Below are positions 22,862-33,678 of a stretch of 64,000 nt of DNA, piece after piece. The translations under genes were made by a program, and so were the position numbers. Position 1 is the first letter of the stretch; each line of letters opens with the position of its first letter. The stretch is from Membranipora membranacea. Taxonomy: Eukaryota; Bryozoa; Gymnolaemata; Cheilostomatida; Membraniporidae. A model generated the notes under the pieces. That model was not told the origin of the DNA. It worked only from the letters and a program-made list of their open reading frames with translations, and did no database searches. The stretch spans positions 3,113,501 to 3,177,500 of the forward strand of contig OU612074.1 in assembly GCA_914767715.1 (NCBI GenBank), written 5' to 3'.

Positions 22862-25800
22862 TTACCTGCTCAAAATCAGGATCAGCTTCTGGACTGGCCT
22901 AGTCAATACGGTGCAGTTACCTTGTCGTTTGCCAGTGGTGGAGCTGATACGCTCACTGGCAACCAGTCTAACAGATGCAGATCGAACTAATTGATCAGTT
23001 CCAAGTTTAACCTCCTCCACTACTCCAGTTTTCCACTCTGTCCTGGCCAGGTTTTCATCCATGACTGCTACTACATCTCCCACCTTGATATTGTCACAAG
23101 GGTTTTCCCATTTCTGTCGAATCTCTATCTTTGTGAGGTAATCCCTCCACTGCTTGGAAAACTCCTTTGCAAACTGCTGAGACTTTTTGAACATCTGGCG
23201 TCCGTAGATGTCCTTATCTGTAGTTTCCTGATCTGTACCCGGTATCAGTAAGTGGTTGTGCTTCATTGTCAGCAGATGTTGGGGAGTTATTACCCTTTCA
23301 TCTGGGTCATCCAGGTTGTCTATGGTTAGTGGCTTACAGTTGATTACTTTGGCAACTTCATACATGGCAGCTCTTAAAGCTGCAGTGTCGAGCCTTGCTG
23401 TGTATCTGCCTTTGATTTTACTGAAAATGTTTCTGATTGTGCGGATAGATCTCTCCCACACTCCGCCCTGATGGCTTGCTGCTGGAGTACTTGTTTTGAA
23501 TAGAATGTGGGATAGAGCAGATCTAGAGCCCATAAAATTTGTGCCATTGTCACTGTATATTGTTGACACTGGCCCACGAATACTTTCCAAGCACTGGAAG
23601 GCCTGGAGGAAGCTGTCAGTTGACAGGTCATTCACTACTTCGATGTGTATTGCTCTAGAGAACATGCATGTGAACACAATGCACCATCTCTTAATTTCCG
23701 ACCGCCTTTCCTTGACTGTGAAGTGGCCAAATGTGTCAACACCAATATGGGTGAATGGGGGAGAGGGATCCACTCGATCTTTGGGTAGAAGTCCCATCTG
23801 CTGGGCGATAGGAGTCTTCTGCAACTTCTTGCATGTCACACATTTCCTGATGAGTGACTTAGTTAGGCAGTGTGCGCCTACAATCCAGAATCCACTCTGT
23901 CGCAGCGAGGCTTGGGTGAAGATTCTTCCTTGGTGATGAACTTTTGAGTGATGGTGGCTGATGATAAGCTTGGCCAGCCAGGATGCTTTGCTGATGATTC
24001 TTGGATGTGTCTCTTCTGATGTAAATACTGACGATTTTGCAGCACGGCTACCAACTCTCATGAGTCCAGCGGCATCCAGAAATGGAGAGAGCTGACTAAT
24101 CCTGCTTCTTGCGCTTATTGCTCTTCCGGCTTTCAATGCTAATATTTCATCAGGGAAGTATTTCTCCTGATCTGATTTTACAAGAAAGCTCTCTGTCTCC
24201 ATGAGTTCTTCTCTGGTCATCTTCTGAAATTTCCATATGGGTTTCATACCTTGTTTAGCTCTCTTGGCGATCTTTCGCATTTGACTGGTTCCTCTGATGA
24301 GGCTTGTCCAGGTCGAGAAATTCTCTACCTTAGCTGAATCCTGCTTGTCTTTCAGTGCTGTACTTTTTACATGTACTTTGGGTTTTCGTACTTCCTTGTC
24401 TGCAGGGTCTACATTATAACTGTTGGGCTGGTTCTCTAGCATCTGGGACAGATCCTTCTCCCAAAGAAATTTGGGGCCTGTATACCAACAAGAATCAATC
24501 AAGTCTTTGACAGTTGATCCTCTAGAGGCTATGTCTGCTGGGTTGAGGGCTCCACTAATGTGATACCAGTCCTGTGGTTTTGATTTACTTCTAATCTGAC
24601 TCACTCTGTTTGAGACATATGGCAAAAACTTGGCTGTGTCATTCTTTATGTATCCAAGGGCTACTGTGCTGTCACACCAGAAGTACTCTCTATCGATGTT
24701 TATGCTTAGTTCGCTCTTTAGTTTCTTACTTTGTTCTGTGGCGCTAACAGCTCCTTGTAGTTCCATTCTAGGCATCGTCGCTAGTTTTAGGGGGGCTACT
24801 CGTGCTTTGGCGAGTATTAGCGAGCAGTGAACTCTTTCTTTGACATCAACCACTCGTATGTAACTACATGTCCCATAACCATCCTCAGATGCATCAGAGA
24901 AGTGATGGAGTTCTGTAACTCCTATTTGGCTGAAATCATCCGGTTTTATGTGTCGACTTACCTGTATCCTGCTGATGTCCTCAATGTCCTTTTTCCAGTA
25001 CCTCCATTCTTGGCGCAACTCTTCGCCAATAGGGTCGTCCCAATCTAACTTTTGGCGGCAGGTTTCCTGAAGAATATTCTTTCCGCAGAGAGTTATTGGG
25101 GCGATCAAACCCATCGGGTCGAATATCTGGGCCACAGTAGATAATAACCCTCTGCGTGTCTCTGGCTTCTCTGGTGATTCATTGACGAAATGGAATATGT
25201 CTTGGTGAATATTCCATTCCATTCCCAATGTCCTTTGTGTTGGCAGATTGCCGCTAAATAATTCTGCATCCTGTACTGCACGCTCTTTGGCTGGAAGTGA
25301 GGCAAGAACCTCCGCAGAATTTGATGAGAATTTGTGCAGCCGTAAGTTTCCTGCTTGGCATATTTCTGATGCCTCTCTTACGAGCGATATTGCCTCTTCG
25401 ATTGAATCGACACTTGTTACTCCATCGTCCACGTAGAAGTCTCTCATGATGAAGTCTGCTGCCTTGGACGGGTGGTGTTTGGCAATTCTTCTAAGACCAT
25501 AGGTGGCAACACCTGGGGAGGATGTTGCCCCAAATATATGTTTTGTCATCCTGAATGTCTTGACTGTCTCAAGATCATTGTCCAGCCATAAAAATCTTAA
25601 GAAGTTTTTGTCTGTCTCTGCCACTTTGAAGTTGTAGAACATCTGTTCTACATCCGAAGTGATAGCAATTTTGCCTAAGCGAAATCTAATCAGTATTCCT
25701 AATAAGTCATTCATCTGATCAGGACCTTTTAGTAGCCAGTCATTCAGGGAAGTGGAGTTGAATGTGGCACTGGCATCAAAGACCACTCTTAGCTTATCTT

Positions 25801-28561
25801 TCTTTGGATGTTTCACACCAAAGTGGGGTATGTACCAACATTCACCTTCAGTCTCCAACTCTTTGGCTGGCACTTCTTCCGCATGACCTTGCTCCATTAG
25901 ATTCTGCATGAATCCACAATAGTCGGTTTTAAATGAATTATCTCGCTGTAGCTTTGCTTTTATTTGGCACAGGCGTTTTAATGCCTGACTTCTGTTGTCC
26001 GGGAGATTAGGCCTTCTTTTGAAGGGGAGCGGCATAACTAGTGTGCCATCCTTATCCTGTGTGGTGTTTTTTTCTAGTATATTGATGAACAGTAGGTCAT
26101 CCTGCGATGTTGGATTGCCGTCTAGGTCACTGAAGTCATTTTCTACCATTTTGAATATTGTCGGTGAACTCAACTCACTTGTCTGAGATAAGAAGCATTT
26201 TCTTGCTGTTGGTGTTCTACTTTTGCCACCACATAACGACCATCCAAACATTGTTTTCGCAGCAAACGGCTCATCGTCTGGCCCTTTGACGCTTTCCTGG
26301 TAAAAAATGGCCTGGGGGCAGTCTGCTCCAATTAGTAGACCAATAGGGATGTCGAGAAGTGGGGAGAGATGCTTAGCAACTTTTTGCAGGTGTGGTAGCT
26401 TGAGGCACTTGTCATATGTGGGAATCTGTTCTGTGCTACAGTTGATTGCATCCTTTTCATATGCATCTAGTGTAGTGCTATTGTTGGTCATGTATCCTCT
26501 AACTGTGAGATCTGGGTAAAGCATAAGTTTTTCGTCGGTCACAGCATTCATCGTAAACATCTGCACTTCTTCCATTGCACCAGTCGCACTAATATCCTTG
26601 GCAACTTGTTGGTCGATATATGTCGAGTCTGAAGCAGTGTCCATGAGGGCATACACGAGTTTTTCTGGTCCACCAGCTGAAATATAAACAGGTACTACCT
26701 GACTATAGGTAGTCCTCTTGGTAGATGTGCAGTTCACCTTCTTCGTTGTACTGTTGTTGGAGGGAGTTTCCTTTGTTGCTGAGGTTTCAGTTGCGTTACC
26801 ACCGCTTGGCTTCACTTTTACAGATGTATCTGTACCCGCGGCTGCTGAGGGTTTGTTTGTGACAGGGTTGCCACTGTACTCAGGGTTATGTAATACTGTG
26901 GCATGCTGTTTACCGCAGATTTCACAGATTATTCTGCTCCTGCAGTCCTTGGCTATCCCTCGGTGTTTAGCACAGCGGAAGCACAGACGATTGGTATTTA
27001 TGAAGTCCATCTTCTCTCTGAAAGTTTTCCGTGCGAATTCTTTGCAGTCCGGAATTGAGTGCTCGTTATTCTTGCAAAAGTGGCAATACGGCTTCTTCTG
27101 TGCCTGTGCATCATTGGTTGACGTGTTGTAGCTCTTGCTGAAGTTTTGCTTTTGAAAGCCACGATTATCATTGTTTGGCCTTGGGTTATACTTACTTGTA
27201 CTTGTACTTGTGTGACGCTTCATAATTGGGTTCATGTAGGTAGCTGCTTGAAGTTGAACAAAGTCCGCAAAATCGGAGAAAGATGGGTAATCACGTTTCT
27301 CAAATTTTCTTTGGTTGATAATTTCTACCCATTTCAGTTTCAACTCCTGTGGCAGTTTCTGGCTCATATATTCATTCTGTTCTTTTTCATCCAGAGATCC
27401 TAAACCTTTTACAGACGATCTGGAGCTCTTGATGTGATCGAGAAAGTCTGCAAAGTCTTGCAGTTTTTCCCCATCTGGTTCCTTGATTGGTGGCCACTGT
27501 CGCAGTCTTTTCTTGAAAATTCCTGCGATGTCCTGATCTGTAGAGAATCGCTCCTTGAGTTTTCTTAGAACCTGTCGATATGCCTCGGCTGTATTGACAC
27601 TAAGCAAGCCAATAACACAATCTCTAGCCTTACCACTCAGATACTTTTTGATGAATCGGAGAGCTTCTAATTCAGTCAGCTCTTCTGCCTCTACATATGT
27701 GTTCCAGTCGATCTCCCAATCATTGAACTCAAGCGGGTTTCCAGAGAATATTTCAGGTTCAACTGACTTCTTTTTGCGTTTTTCTTCTTTCTTCTCATCC
27801 TTGCTAGCCAGAGTTTCCGCTAGTCCATGTGTGAGCTCCCTTGTGAAGTCCTTGATCCATTCTTTGTCTGGGTTTGAGGATGTGTCACTCTGATGTGTAC
27901 TTACACCTGAGCCCACGCTGCTTGGTGATGCTGGTGTAGCACGAAGAGGTTTGACTGTTATCTGAGAAGTTCTCACCATTTTCTCCATCAGTGTTTTATT
28001 CTTTGATTGGAGTTGCGCTAACTTTTCCTGTAGCACTAGGTTGGCCTCGTCCAGTTTCCTTTTTTCTTCGAGAAGCGACTCTTCCTCTGTTTGATTGGCT
28101 TCAAGACTTGCTTTGAAGGTGTTAATGCTATCTAAAAACTCCTGGAAAGTTTTTTCCTGAGTACTGTCAGGCTTTCCTGAATTCATTTCTAACAACTCTT
28201 GGTAAATAGCGCTTACATCATTTACACAGGCATCAACTTCAGTTAAATAGGCCTCTATATCTGACAATGAAATATTATGTAATTGCTTATCTATTGACTC
28301 AGAAAAAGAATCTAAAAAATCATTATTTTTATCAGTTTGAGTAGTGATCAGTTCACACATAGAAGTAAACATTTGTACAGCTAATAGACGTGACTCATTT
28401 TTCTTAGCCCTATCTAGCTGTCGCCTAAGCCTCTCGTCAGACTCATTTGCACTACCTTCAGTATGGGATTCATTATCAACATTATCAGTATTTACTGGGT
28501 CATTACTTTTAGAACTATTTCCTGGGTCCCCTTCTGAATCAGACATGACTGCGCAAGACAA
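22862..28561 (-). CDS. BEL/Pao Gag-Pol polyprotein, 1899 aa
   Basis: A single uninterrupted frame. Residues 1-230 are acidic then coiled-coil-like, and about 265-450 is a gag capsid-like region. Zinc knuckles lie at about 493-558 (CHFC..DC, CFRC..DC, CEIC). The aspartic protease has LMDTASDS near 638-646, with DTAS where many elements have DTGS. The reverse transcriptase spans about 905-1090, with SDVEQMFY and the catalytic YVDD at 1043-1046. RNase H is near 1217-1300 (HFSDAS, MELQG, WCDSTVA). The integrase has a zinc-binding HH-CC block (1535-1577) and D1609, D1671 (YSDNGTN) and E1704 (GGVWERS). The gap between the last two acidic residues is only 32 residues, shorter than I expect for BEL/Pao. 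The C-terminus has a small DNA-binding-type fold (GDVVAVMDE). An internal ATG at residue 6 is an alternative start. Confidence 0.93.
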   Translation of the reverse strand: MSCAVMSDSEGDPGNSSKSNDPVNTDNVDNESHTEGSANESDERLRRQLDRAKKNESRLLAVQMFTSMCELITTQTDKNNDFLDSFSESIDKQLHNISLSDIEAYLTEVDACVNDVSAIYQELLEMNSGKPDSTQEKTFQEFLDSINTFKASLEANQTEEESLLEEKRKLDEANLVLQEKLAQLQSKNKTLMEKMVRTSQITVKPLRATPASPSSVGSGVSTHQSDTSSNPDKEWIKDFTRELTHGLAETLASKDEKKEEKRKKKSVEPEIFSGNPLEFNDWEIDWNTYVEAEELTELEALRFIKKYLSGKARDCVIGLLSVNTAEAYRQVLRKLKERFSTDQDIAGIFKKRLRQWPPIKEPDGEKLQDFADFLDHIKSSRSSVKGLGSLDEKEQNEYMSQKLPQELKLKWVEIINQRKFEKRDYPSFSDFADFVQLQAATYMNPIMKRHTSTSTSKYNPRPNNDNRGFQKQNFSKSYNTSTNDAQAQKKPYCHFCKNNEHSIPDCKEFARKTFREKMDFINTNRLCFRCAKHRGIAKDCRSRIICEICGKQHATVLHNPEYSGNPVTNKPSAAAGTDTSVKVKPSGGNATETSATKETPSNNSTTKKVNCTSTKRTTYSQVVPVYISAGGPEKLVYALMDTASDSTYIDQQVAKDISATGAMEEVQMFTMNAVTDEKLMLYPDLTVRGYMTNNSTTLDAYEKDAINCSTEQIPTYDKCLKLPHLQKVAKHLSPLLDIPIGLLIGADCPQAIFYQESVKGPDDEPFAAKTMFGWSLCGGKSRTPTARKCFLSQTSELSSPTIFKMVENDFSDLDGNPTSQDDLLFINILEKNTTQDKDGTLVMPLPFKRRPNLPDNRSQALKRLCQIKAKLQRDNSFKTDYCGFMQNLMEQGHAEEVPAKELETEGECWYIPHFGVKHPKKDKLRVVFDASATFNSTSLNDWLLKGPDQMNDLLGILIRFRLGKIAITSDVEQMFYNFKVAETDKNFLRFLWLDNDLETVKTFRMTKHIFGATSSPGVATYGLRRIAKHHPSKAADFIMRDFYVDDGVTSVDSIEEAISLVREASEICQAGNLRLHKFSSNSAEVLASLPAKERAVQDAELFSGNLPTQRTLGMEWNIHQDIFHFVNESPEKPETRRGLLSTVAQIFDPMGLIAPITLCGKNILQETCRQKLDWDDPIGEELRQEWRYWKKDIEDISRIQVSRHIKPDDFSQIGVTELHHFSDASEDGYGTCSYIRVVDVKERVHCSLILAKARVAPLKLATMPRMELQGAVSATEQSKKLKSELSINIDREYFWCDSTVALGYIKNDTAKFLPYVSNRVSQIRSKSKPQDWYHISGALNPADIASRGSTVKDLIDSCWYTGPKFLWEKDLSQMLENQPNSYNVDPADKEVRKPKVHVKSTALKDKQDSAKVENFSTWTSLIRGTSQMRKIAKRAKQGMKPIWKFQKMTREELMETESFLVKSDQEKYFPDEILALKAGRAISARSRISQLSPFLDAAGLMRVGSRAAKSSVFTSEETHPRIISKASWLAKLIISHHHSKVHHQGRIFTQASLRQSGFWIVGAHCLTKSLIRKCVTCKKLQKTPIAQQMGLLPKDRVDPSPPFTHIGVDTFGHFTVKERRSEIKRWCIVFTCMFSRAIHIEVVNDLSTDSFLQAFQCLESIRGPVSTIYSDNGTNFMGSRSALSHILFKTSTPAASHQGGVWERSIRTIRNIFSKIKGRYTARLDTAALRAAMYEVAKVINCKPLTIDNLDDPDERVITPQHLLTMKHNHLLIPGTDQETTDKDIYGRQMFKKSQQFAKEFSKQWRDYLTKIEIRQKWENPCDNIKVGDVVAVMDENLARTEWKTGVVEEVKLGTDQLVRSASVRLVASERISSTTGKRQGNCTVLTRPVQKLILILSR

Positions 28562-29301
28562 AGGTCAAGTAACGACAACACAAACGCAACCAACGCCCCG
28601 ACCAGAAACAGACAGCTTCAGTTTGTGCTTTACAATAATTATAAAACACAACAATCATAAAAAAATTATACCCCAAAAAGGCAAACTCAAAGACCCTAGT
28701 AAAAATTAAAAATGTAGATAGAGGAATGACAATTCCAAACTTTTGATAATTTGACTGTGAGCAAGAAATTCCTCCCTGCTTGCTGTGTGTTAGATTGACA
28801 AAATTAATAATGTTGCCAACAACTGAGGATTACTTGTTTACTGTTGCGCAGCGATGAATGAAATTCCAATAACAACAAAAGTCATTAGGCAGTGATGAAT
28901 AACATTCCTGTAATTAGGCACAAACCAGTTATCAATGTAATCTAATTATGACAGTGTCATACGCTGAAAAGTGTGCTCTGTGAATGCACAAGCTATTTCT
29001 AGCAAACTATATATGATACAGGTACTTAGCTGATGAAGGTTCTATGATGCTGAGTTCCTGATCTCTCTGTGTAGCTATTGCAGCCCTTGTTTGTAGCTAT
29101 TGAAGCTCTATATGACAATAATTGTCCTCTGTAGTGGGTAGATTATCCAAGGCCAGTCGGTTTATTGTTACAGTTACAATGTTGTGAATCTCTCTCAGAA
29201 TCCTCTCTGTGGGTGTAGCTGTAGCGTCTTCTATGGGTACTGACTTGTTATCTCCTCACCGTACTATTACCTAGGCTCTCGATTGAGTGCAAAGGTTTCA
29301 C
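28562..29301 (-). other. Retrotransposon leader between 5' LTR and gag
   Basis: About 740 bases of untranslated leader, where packaging and primer-binding signals would lie. No standard primer-binding site is recognisable. It has no open frame of note in element orientation. Confidence 0.7.
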
Positions 29302-30236
29302 TATAAAGTTCCCAATGAACTTTAGATTAGTGTCTTGGTCGTAAAGAGCATATTAGGCACAACGGGGAAGCGAATTGGAGAGAAATAATATCTGTTATTT
29401 GTCACGTTTATTTCTCTTGTCTATGATCCCGTGAAACCTGTGAATGTTAAAAAATTACCATTCATAAGTACATAAAGAAAATAGATATACAACTTTAAAA
29501 TTAAAAGATTTAACTGCCAGTACAGTATTCTAAAAATAGTATGAATCATTATTCAACTGAGTAGTCATGTAAATCTCTCTCATGTGTAATTCTGTTTGAT
29601 ATCAATTAATAATAGGAAAATGAGGAAAAAATTACATAAGAATAATCAGTAAAAACATACCTTGACAGTCTCTTGACCAAGCTTTTATTTATCTTAACTT
29701 ATTCTTTACTTGTTTCTAAGTATATCGCTGTATAACTTAGTCTTTGCGAGTGGTTTGCATTGAGTAATAAAGTTTAGCAACAACATTGCCCGCTGTCTCA
29801 ACACAAACTGAAGCTGTCAAAATCTGCCCATGACAAAAGTCACCCCGATGAAATCACAACAAGACCCAAGCTGGCGCACCCATGTCTGATTCAGAATAAA
29901 ACATCCCTTTGTAAGCAATATTGCGGGTTGCCACCAAGGCAGTGCAGAGGAAGACATCAAGAGGCTTTTGGCTAAGCTGTATAAACAGAAATTGATTGCA
30001 CACACTTGAATCATCTTCGCTAATAAAAACAAAACATTCTGGATATAATGTTATCAACTTGCTGTTAACCAATTTTAATTTGTATATCTAAACTCATTAA
30101 TTTGTTTTGAAGGAAACCAAGCACAATAACAGATTTTTCTTACAAAATGTTCACATCGCTATAAATCTAGAAATAATACTACTGCTAGATGATGCTTACC
30201 TAATTAAATTTAGCTTGCAGAAAACAAATTATTACA
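29302..30236 (-). repeat. 5' LTR of the BEL/Pao element
   Basis: 935 bp. It carries the promoter and polyadenylation signals of the element. Its right boundary ATTACA is followed by the AACTG target duplication. Confidence 0.95.
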
Positions 30237-31149
30237 AACTGTAACAATAAGAATAATATTAATGGTCATTACAGGAATTGTACCTTACAAATATCACTTG
30301 AATAGACATTCACTGTTGACGCCGATATCGCATTGATAAACTCAAAAACTCCAAGAACCTTACCGGCATCGGCAAAAATAAGTTTGGCCACGGTATTTTA
30401 TTTCCCAATTTTGGAAATTATTATAGTCAATGCTCACTACATGTAGTTCCATTTTCTCAGATGATGACCTGTTCTGGTTTGGTTTATTATAACAATCATT
30501 GTATCAACAGGCGATAAGATTGGATTGGTACATAAAAATTCTGTTGTGAGCTGGTATGGAGAAAAGCTCTTTAAATGCTTTCATGTCCTGCACTTTGGTG
30601 GGCAATAGATGGTATGTAGACGAGAGGCATAGTTAAAAACAACACCACTAAAAAGAGGATGGTTTTCATCAGACGCAATTTTGTTCAAAACAGTTTTAGA
30701 CATCTTAGTAATAACTTCTTTTTTTCACAATGCTGTTTCTGTGTATAGGTCGGGGAAGCAATTGACATTCACTGTTGACGCCGATAGCACATTGATAAAC
30801 TCAAAGAACCTTACCGGCATCGGCAAAATTAAGTTTGGCCACGGTAGATTCTGACTACAGTACCAAGGTATAATAATTTTAAGTTATTGTCACATACCCT
30901 AGCTTCATCATACGTACTCAGGAAAAAACAGCTATCTGTAGTTTGCATACTGATTTAACAGCACAGATCTATTCTTCCTTGTAAATCGACAATAAAATTA
31001 GCAATCCGATTTGAGCAAACTGGCTGTGTTCAGTCATGTTGTGGATTGATCAAAGAAGTTTCTGTATTGTCTTTGTACATAACCTAGTTAGAGCCAGCCG
31101 CTGGATGGATCCTGACGTAACAATATTAACTTTAGATGATAAGTCAGTG

Positions 31150-31492
31150 GCCAGACAGACTAAGTCCTTTATGCCGTAACAAATTACCTGTTTATTCACT
31201 CTACACAAGAAAATGTTATATAAAACTTTCATCTTAGAGTTCAACAATAATGGCTTGATCCTTGGCTGCCAGACAAACAAAGTCCTTTATGCCGTAACAA
31301 ATTACCTGTTTATTCACTCTACACAAGAAAATGTTATATAAAACTTTAATCTTAGAGTTCAACAAATGGCTTGATCCTTGGCTGCCAGACAAACAAAGTC
31401 CTTTATGCCGTAACAAATTACCTAATCGTTCACCCTACACAAGAAAATGTTATATAAAACTTTAATCTTAGAGTTCAGCAATTGGCGTGATC
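31150..31492. repeat. Three tandem copies of a ~117-bp unit
   Basis: Units start with GCCAGAC at 31150, 31268 and 31384. They share AAGTCCTTTATGCCGTAACA and a block ending AGAGTTCA. The array lies only in the right arm of the long-inverted-repeat element. Short open frames across it repeat with the unit and are not genes. Confidence 0.9.
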
Positions 31493-31508
31493 TAACTCCA
31501 CGCCAATT
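31480..31508. repeat. 10-bp stem hairpin
   Basis: AATTGGCGTG and CACGCCAATT flank a 9-base loop at the end of the 117-bp array. Confidence 0.7.
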
Positions 31509-32721
31509 AGGAGTGGAGGTTTCCCGCGTAGAATTATGTTGTTATCGGACCATTATGATTTTATCGGACATTTATATATGATTTGCACCTTTTGATTGTG
31601 TGTCCATGTAGACCTGGTGTTGTGACCGCTGCCTATATAAATGAGAACTTTGATATTCATAAAGAGTCGGTTAGTTGAGTTTTACACTTATAGTTGACTT
31701 TTGACGTATACAATTTTAACTGAGTTTTAACTTTGACTTTTAATAGACATAAAATAAAGTATTTTAGAGAGTTTTCAATAACTAGACTTGTTAATTGTAC
31801 ATGTTGAGTTAATGGTAAATTTGGATATCTATTGAGTTAGTGGTAATTATGATACAAAACAGACAGTGAATAATTGATAATTATCCCTGCTCTGGTAGCG
31901 TCTACAAAAGTAGCCGTCATGGACGGTCACCTTAGTACCACCATGAGGTGAAACCAACAAGTCACAACTACGAATAATTTTAAAGAAAAATAATGAAGAC
32001 GGTGGTGGTGCTGATGCTTAGATCTGGCTCATCCAACAAAATATCTCTGATCTTGTGTTATGGGTATTCTTTACATTTTTATAGTAGTGATGGAAGTGCT
32101 TAGGGTAAATGGCTGTATCTATTTCAATGTTTATTGGCTATTGATTGTCTCTTATCATCAAAAGTTCTGGTTCTAGGGACAAATTATTAATACCATCTCG
32201 TTCGGAAAGGTCTTTTACATACACCCACCAATTTTCTTTGTTTGAATGATAAGGAGCTGGACAGAGGCAGATATCATGCCCAGCGTCCCTTGAGTTTTCA
32301 CATTATTGCATTGATGGGTATATACACTGAACTCAATCCTGGAACAGCAGCTCACTCATAGCCTTATAAACAGTAACCACTCAATTTAGGAATACTGACT
32401 TGATTTTATGAACTCCTCAATCCTTCAATAATTTAAGTTTATAGATGTCTATGTGATTTGCTATGTGAAATGCTATGTGATTGGCTGTCCCTAGTAGAGG
32501 GTGCCATCTTTACTGTATGACCACGTGACAGTCACCTGACTAAAACCATTACAACAAGATGCATTCTTCCGGATATAATGCAGTCTCTAATAAAATATCC
32601 ATTGACTTATGGATTTGTTTCATAGTGTTTTATTGTTTTATATTATCAAGACAGGCATAAATAAAAGTTGTTATGTTCATATGTTCTATGGGCATATCTA
32701 TAAGAAATTTGAGGAATGTCT
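31509..32721. other. Right arm remainder and flank
   Basis: 31985-32330 is the outer block of the long inverted repeat. The rest is AT-rich and without coding signal. Confidence 0.5.
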
Positions 32722-33111
32722 ACGCAGAATTGTTCTTTGAATTACAAGTATTCTTCAATTTGAGGTTATTTATCGTATTACCAGAGACCATAGATCCATA
32801 GTATTTTATATAACTTTATATGAGATGGTGTAGTTAACTTGTTATGTGAGCTTGCCCCTGAGGCGACTAACCATGGTAGGTGATACTTTATAGAGACCAC
32901 AGCGGTCCAAAGAATTACGCAGAATTGTTCTTTGAATTACAAGTATTCTTCAATTTGAGGTTATTTATCGTATTACCAGAGACCATAGATACATCGTATT
33001 TTATATAAGATTTTATATGAGATGATGTAGTTAACTTGCTATGTGAGCTTGCCCCTGAGGCGACTAACCATGGTAGGTGATACTTTATAGAGACCACAGC
33101 GGTCCAAAGAA
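32722..33111. repeat. Tandem duplication of a 195-bp unit
   Basis: Two nearly identical copies start with ACGCAGAATTGTTC at 32722 and 32917 and end with GCGGTCCAAAGAATTA. A few substitutions separate them. Confidence 0.9.
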
Positions 33112-33678
33112 TTATCAATTTCATCGAGAAGTCATTTTCTAAGATATATTATGCCGAAATACTAAGCGATGAATAAGTTTTCCAGATTTACAATGTTGAG
33201 AAATTAGACATCAATGTGTTAATTTAAGTTTTCTTGTCTTATGATGACGAAGAATCAAGTTTTCCAGAGTTAAATATGCGCATAAAGGGACAAAGATAGA
33301 CACTTAGGAAAACCATTAGTTTTCAGCATTTCCCAAGACGAGGTACCAAACTATCTGACACGCGACCAAACAGGTTTCAATCCATTGAACCCTGAAGAAT
33401 TTAATTAACTGTTTCAATCGTTAAGTCGGAGAAGTTGGGATACTAACTGTACTAGTTTATTTTTTAAATGATGAACACAAAAATACAGCGTAGATAGTCG
33501 TATCATTATGTCATTGCAACAGTATTTAACAGCATGAAATCACTCCACTCTTTTTATACATTGATGATACATTAATTCCCTAGTTTATTATTCATACACG
33601 GCAGTCCATCTGTCGTTCAGTGCTCTAGTTTGGCGAGGGATACTATCATAGTAAGCTTAAACTGACCTATCAGCATTC
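33112..33678. other. 3' flank of the PTCD2-like gene
   Basis: AT-rich, with no gene seen. It would contain the 3' UTR of the minus-strand gene ending at 33679. Confidence 0.4.

Larger units (their letters stand above)
21724..30241 (-). mobile_element. Complete BEL/Pao LTR retrotransposon
   Basis: Minus-strand element of about 8.5 kb: 935-bp LTRs at both ends, a 5-bp target duplication AACTG at 21724-21728 and 30237-30241, one long gag-pol frame and a polypurine tract. The LTRs begin TGTAATAATTTG and end ACTTTATA in element orientation, so the usual terminal CA is missing. By eye the LTRs differ at one position (C at about 22120, T at the matching site about 29694), indicating a recent insertion. 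No tRNA-type binding site beginning TGG is visible next to the 5' LTR, which continues GTGAAACCTTTGC. No envelope-like frame is present. Confidence 0.95.
20553..32330. mobile_element. Old long-inverted-repeat element, split by a BEL/Pao insertion
   Basis: The left arm (about 20553-21330) is found inverted on the right as two blocks: 20553-20900 matches about 31985-32330 and 20915-21330 matches about 30710-31035. The outer ends share CATTGATGGGTATATA. The right arm carries about 950 extra bases including a 117-bp tandem repeat, plus a second partial arm copy at 30300-30500. Without the retrotransposon (8.5 kb) the element would be about 3.3 kb. No transposase frame survives. A diverged relative lies at 56540-57920. 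The type of DNA transposon is unknown. Confidence 0.65.

Noticed and set aside
23496-27893. Several plus-strand open frames across the retrotransposon
   Set aside because: Shadows of the 1899-residue minus-strand polyprotein.
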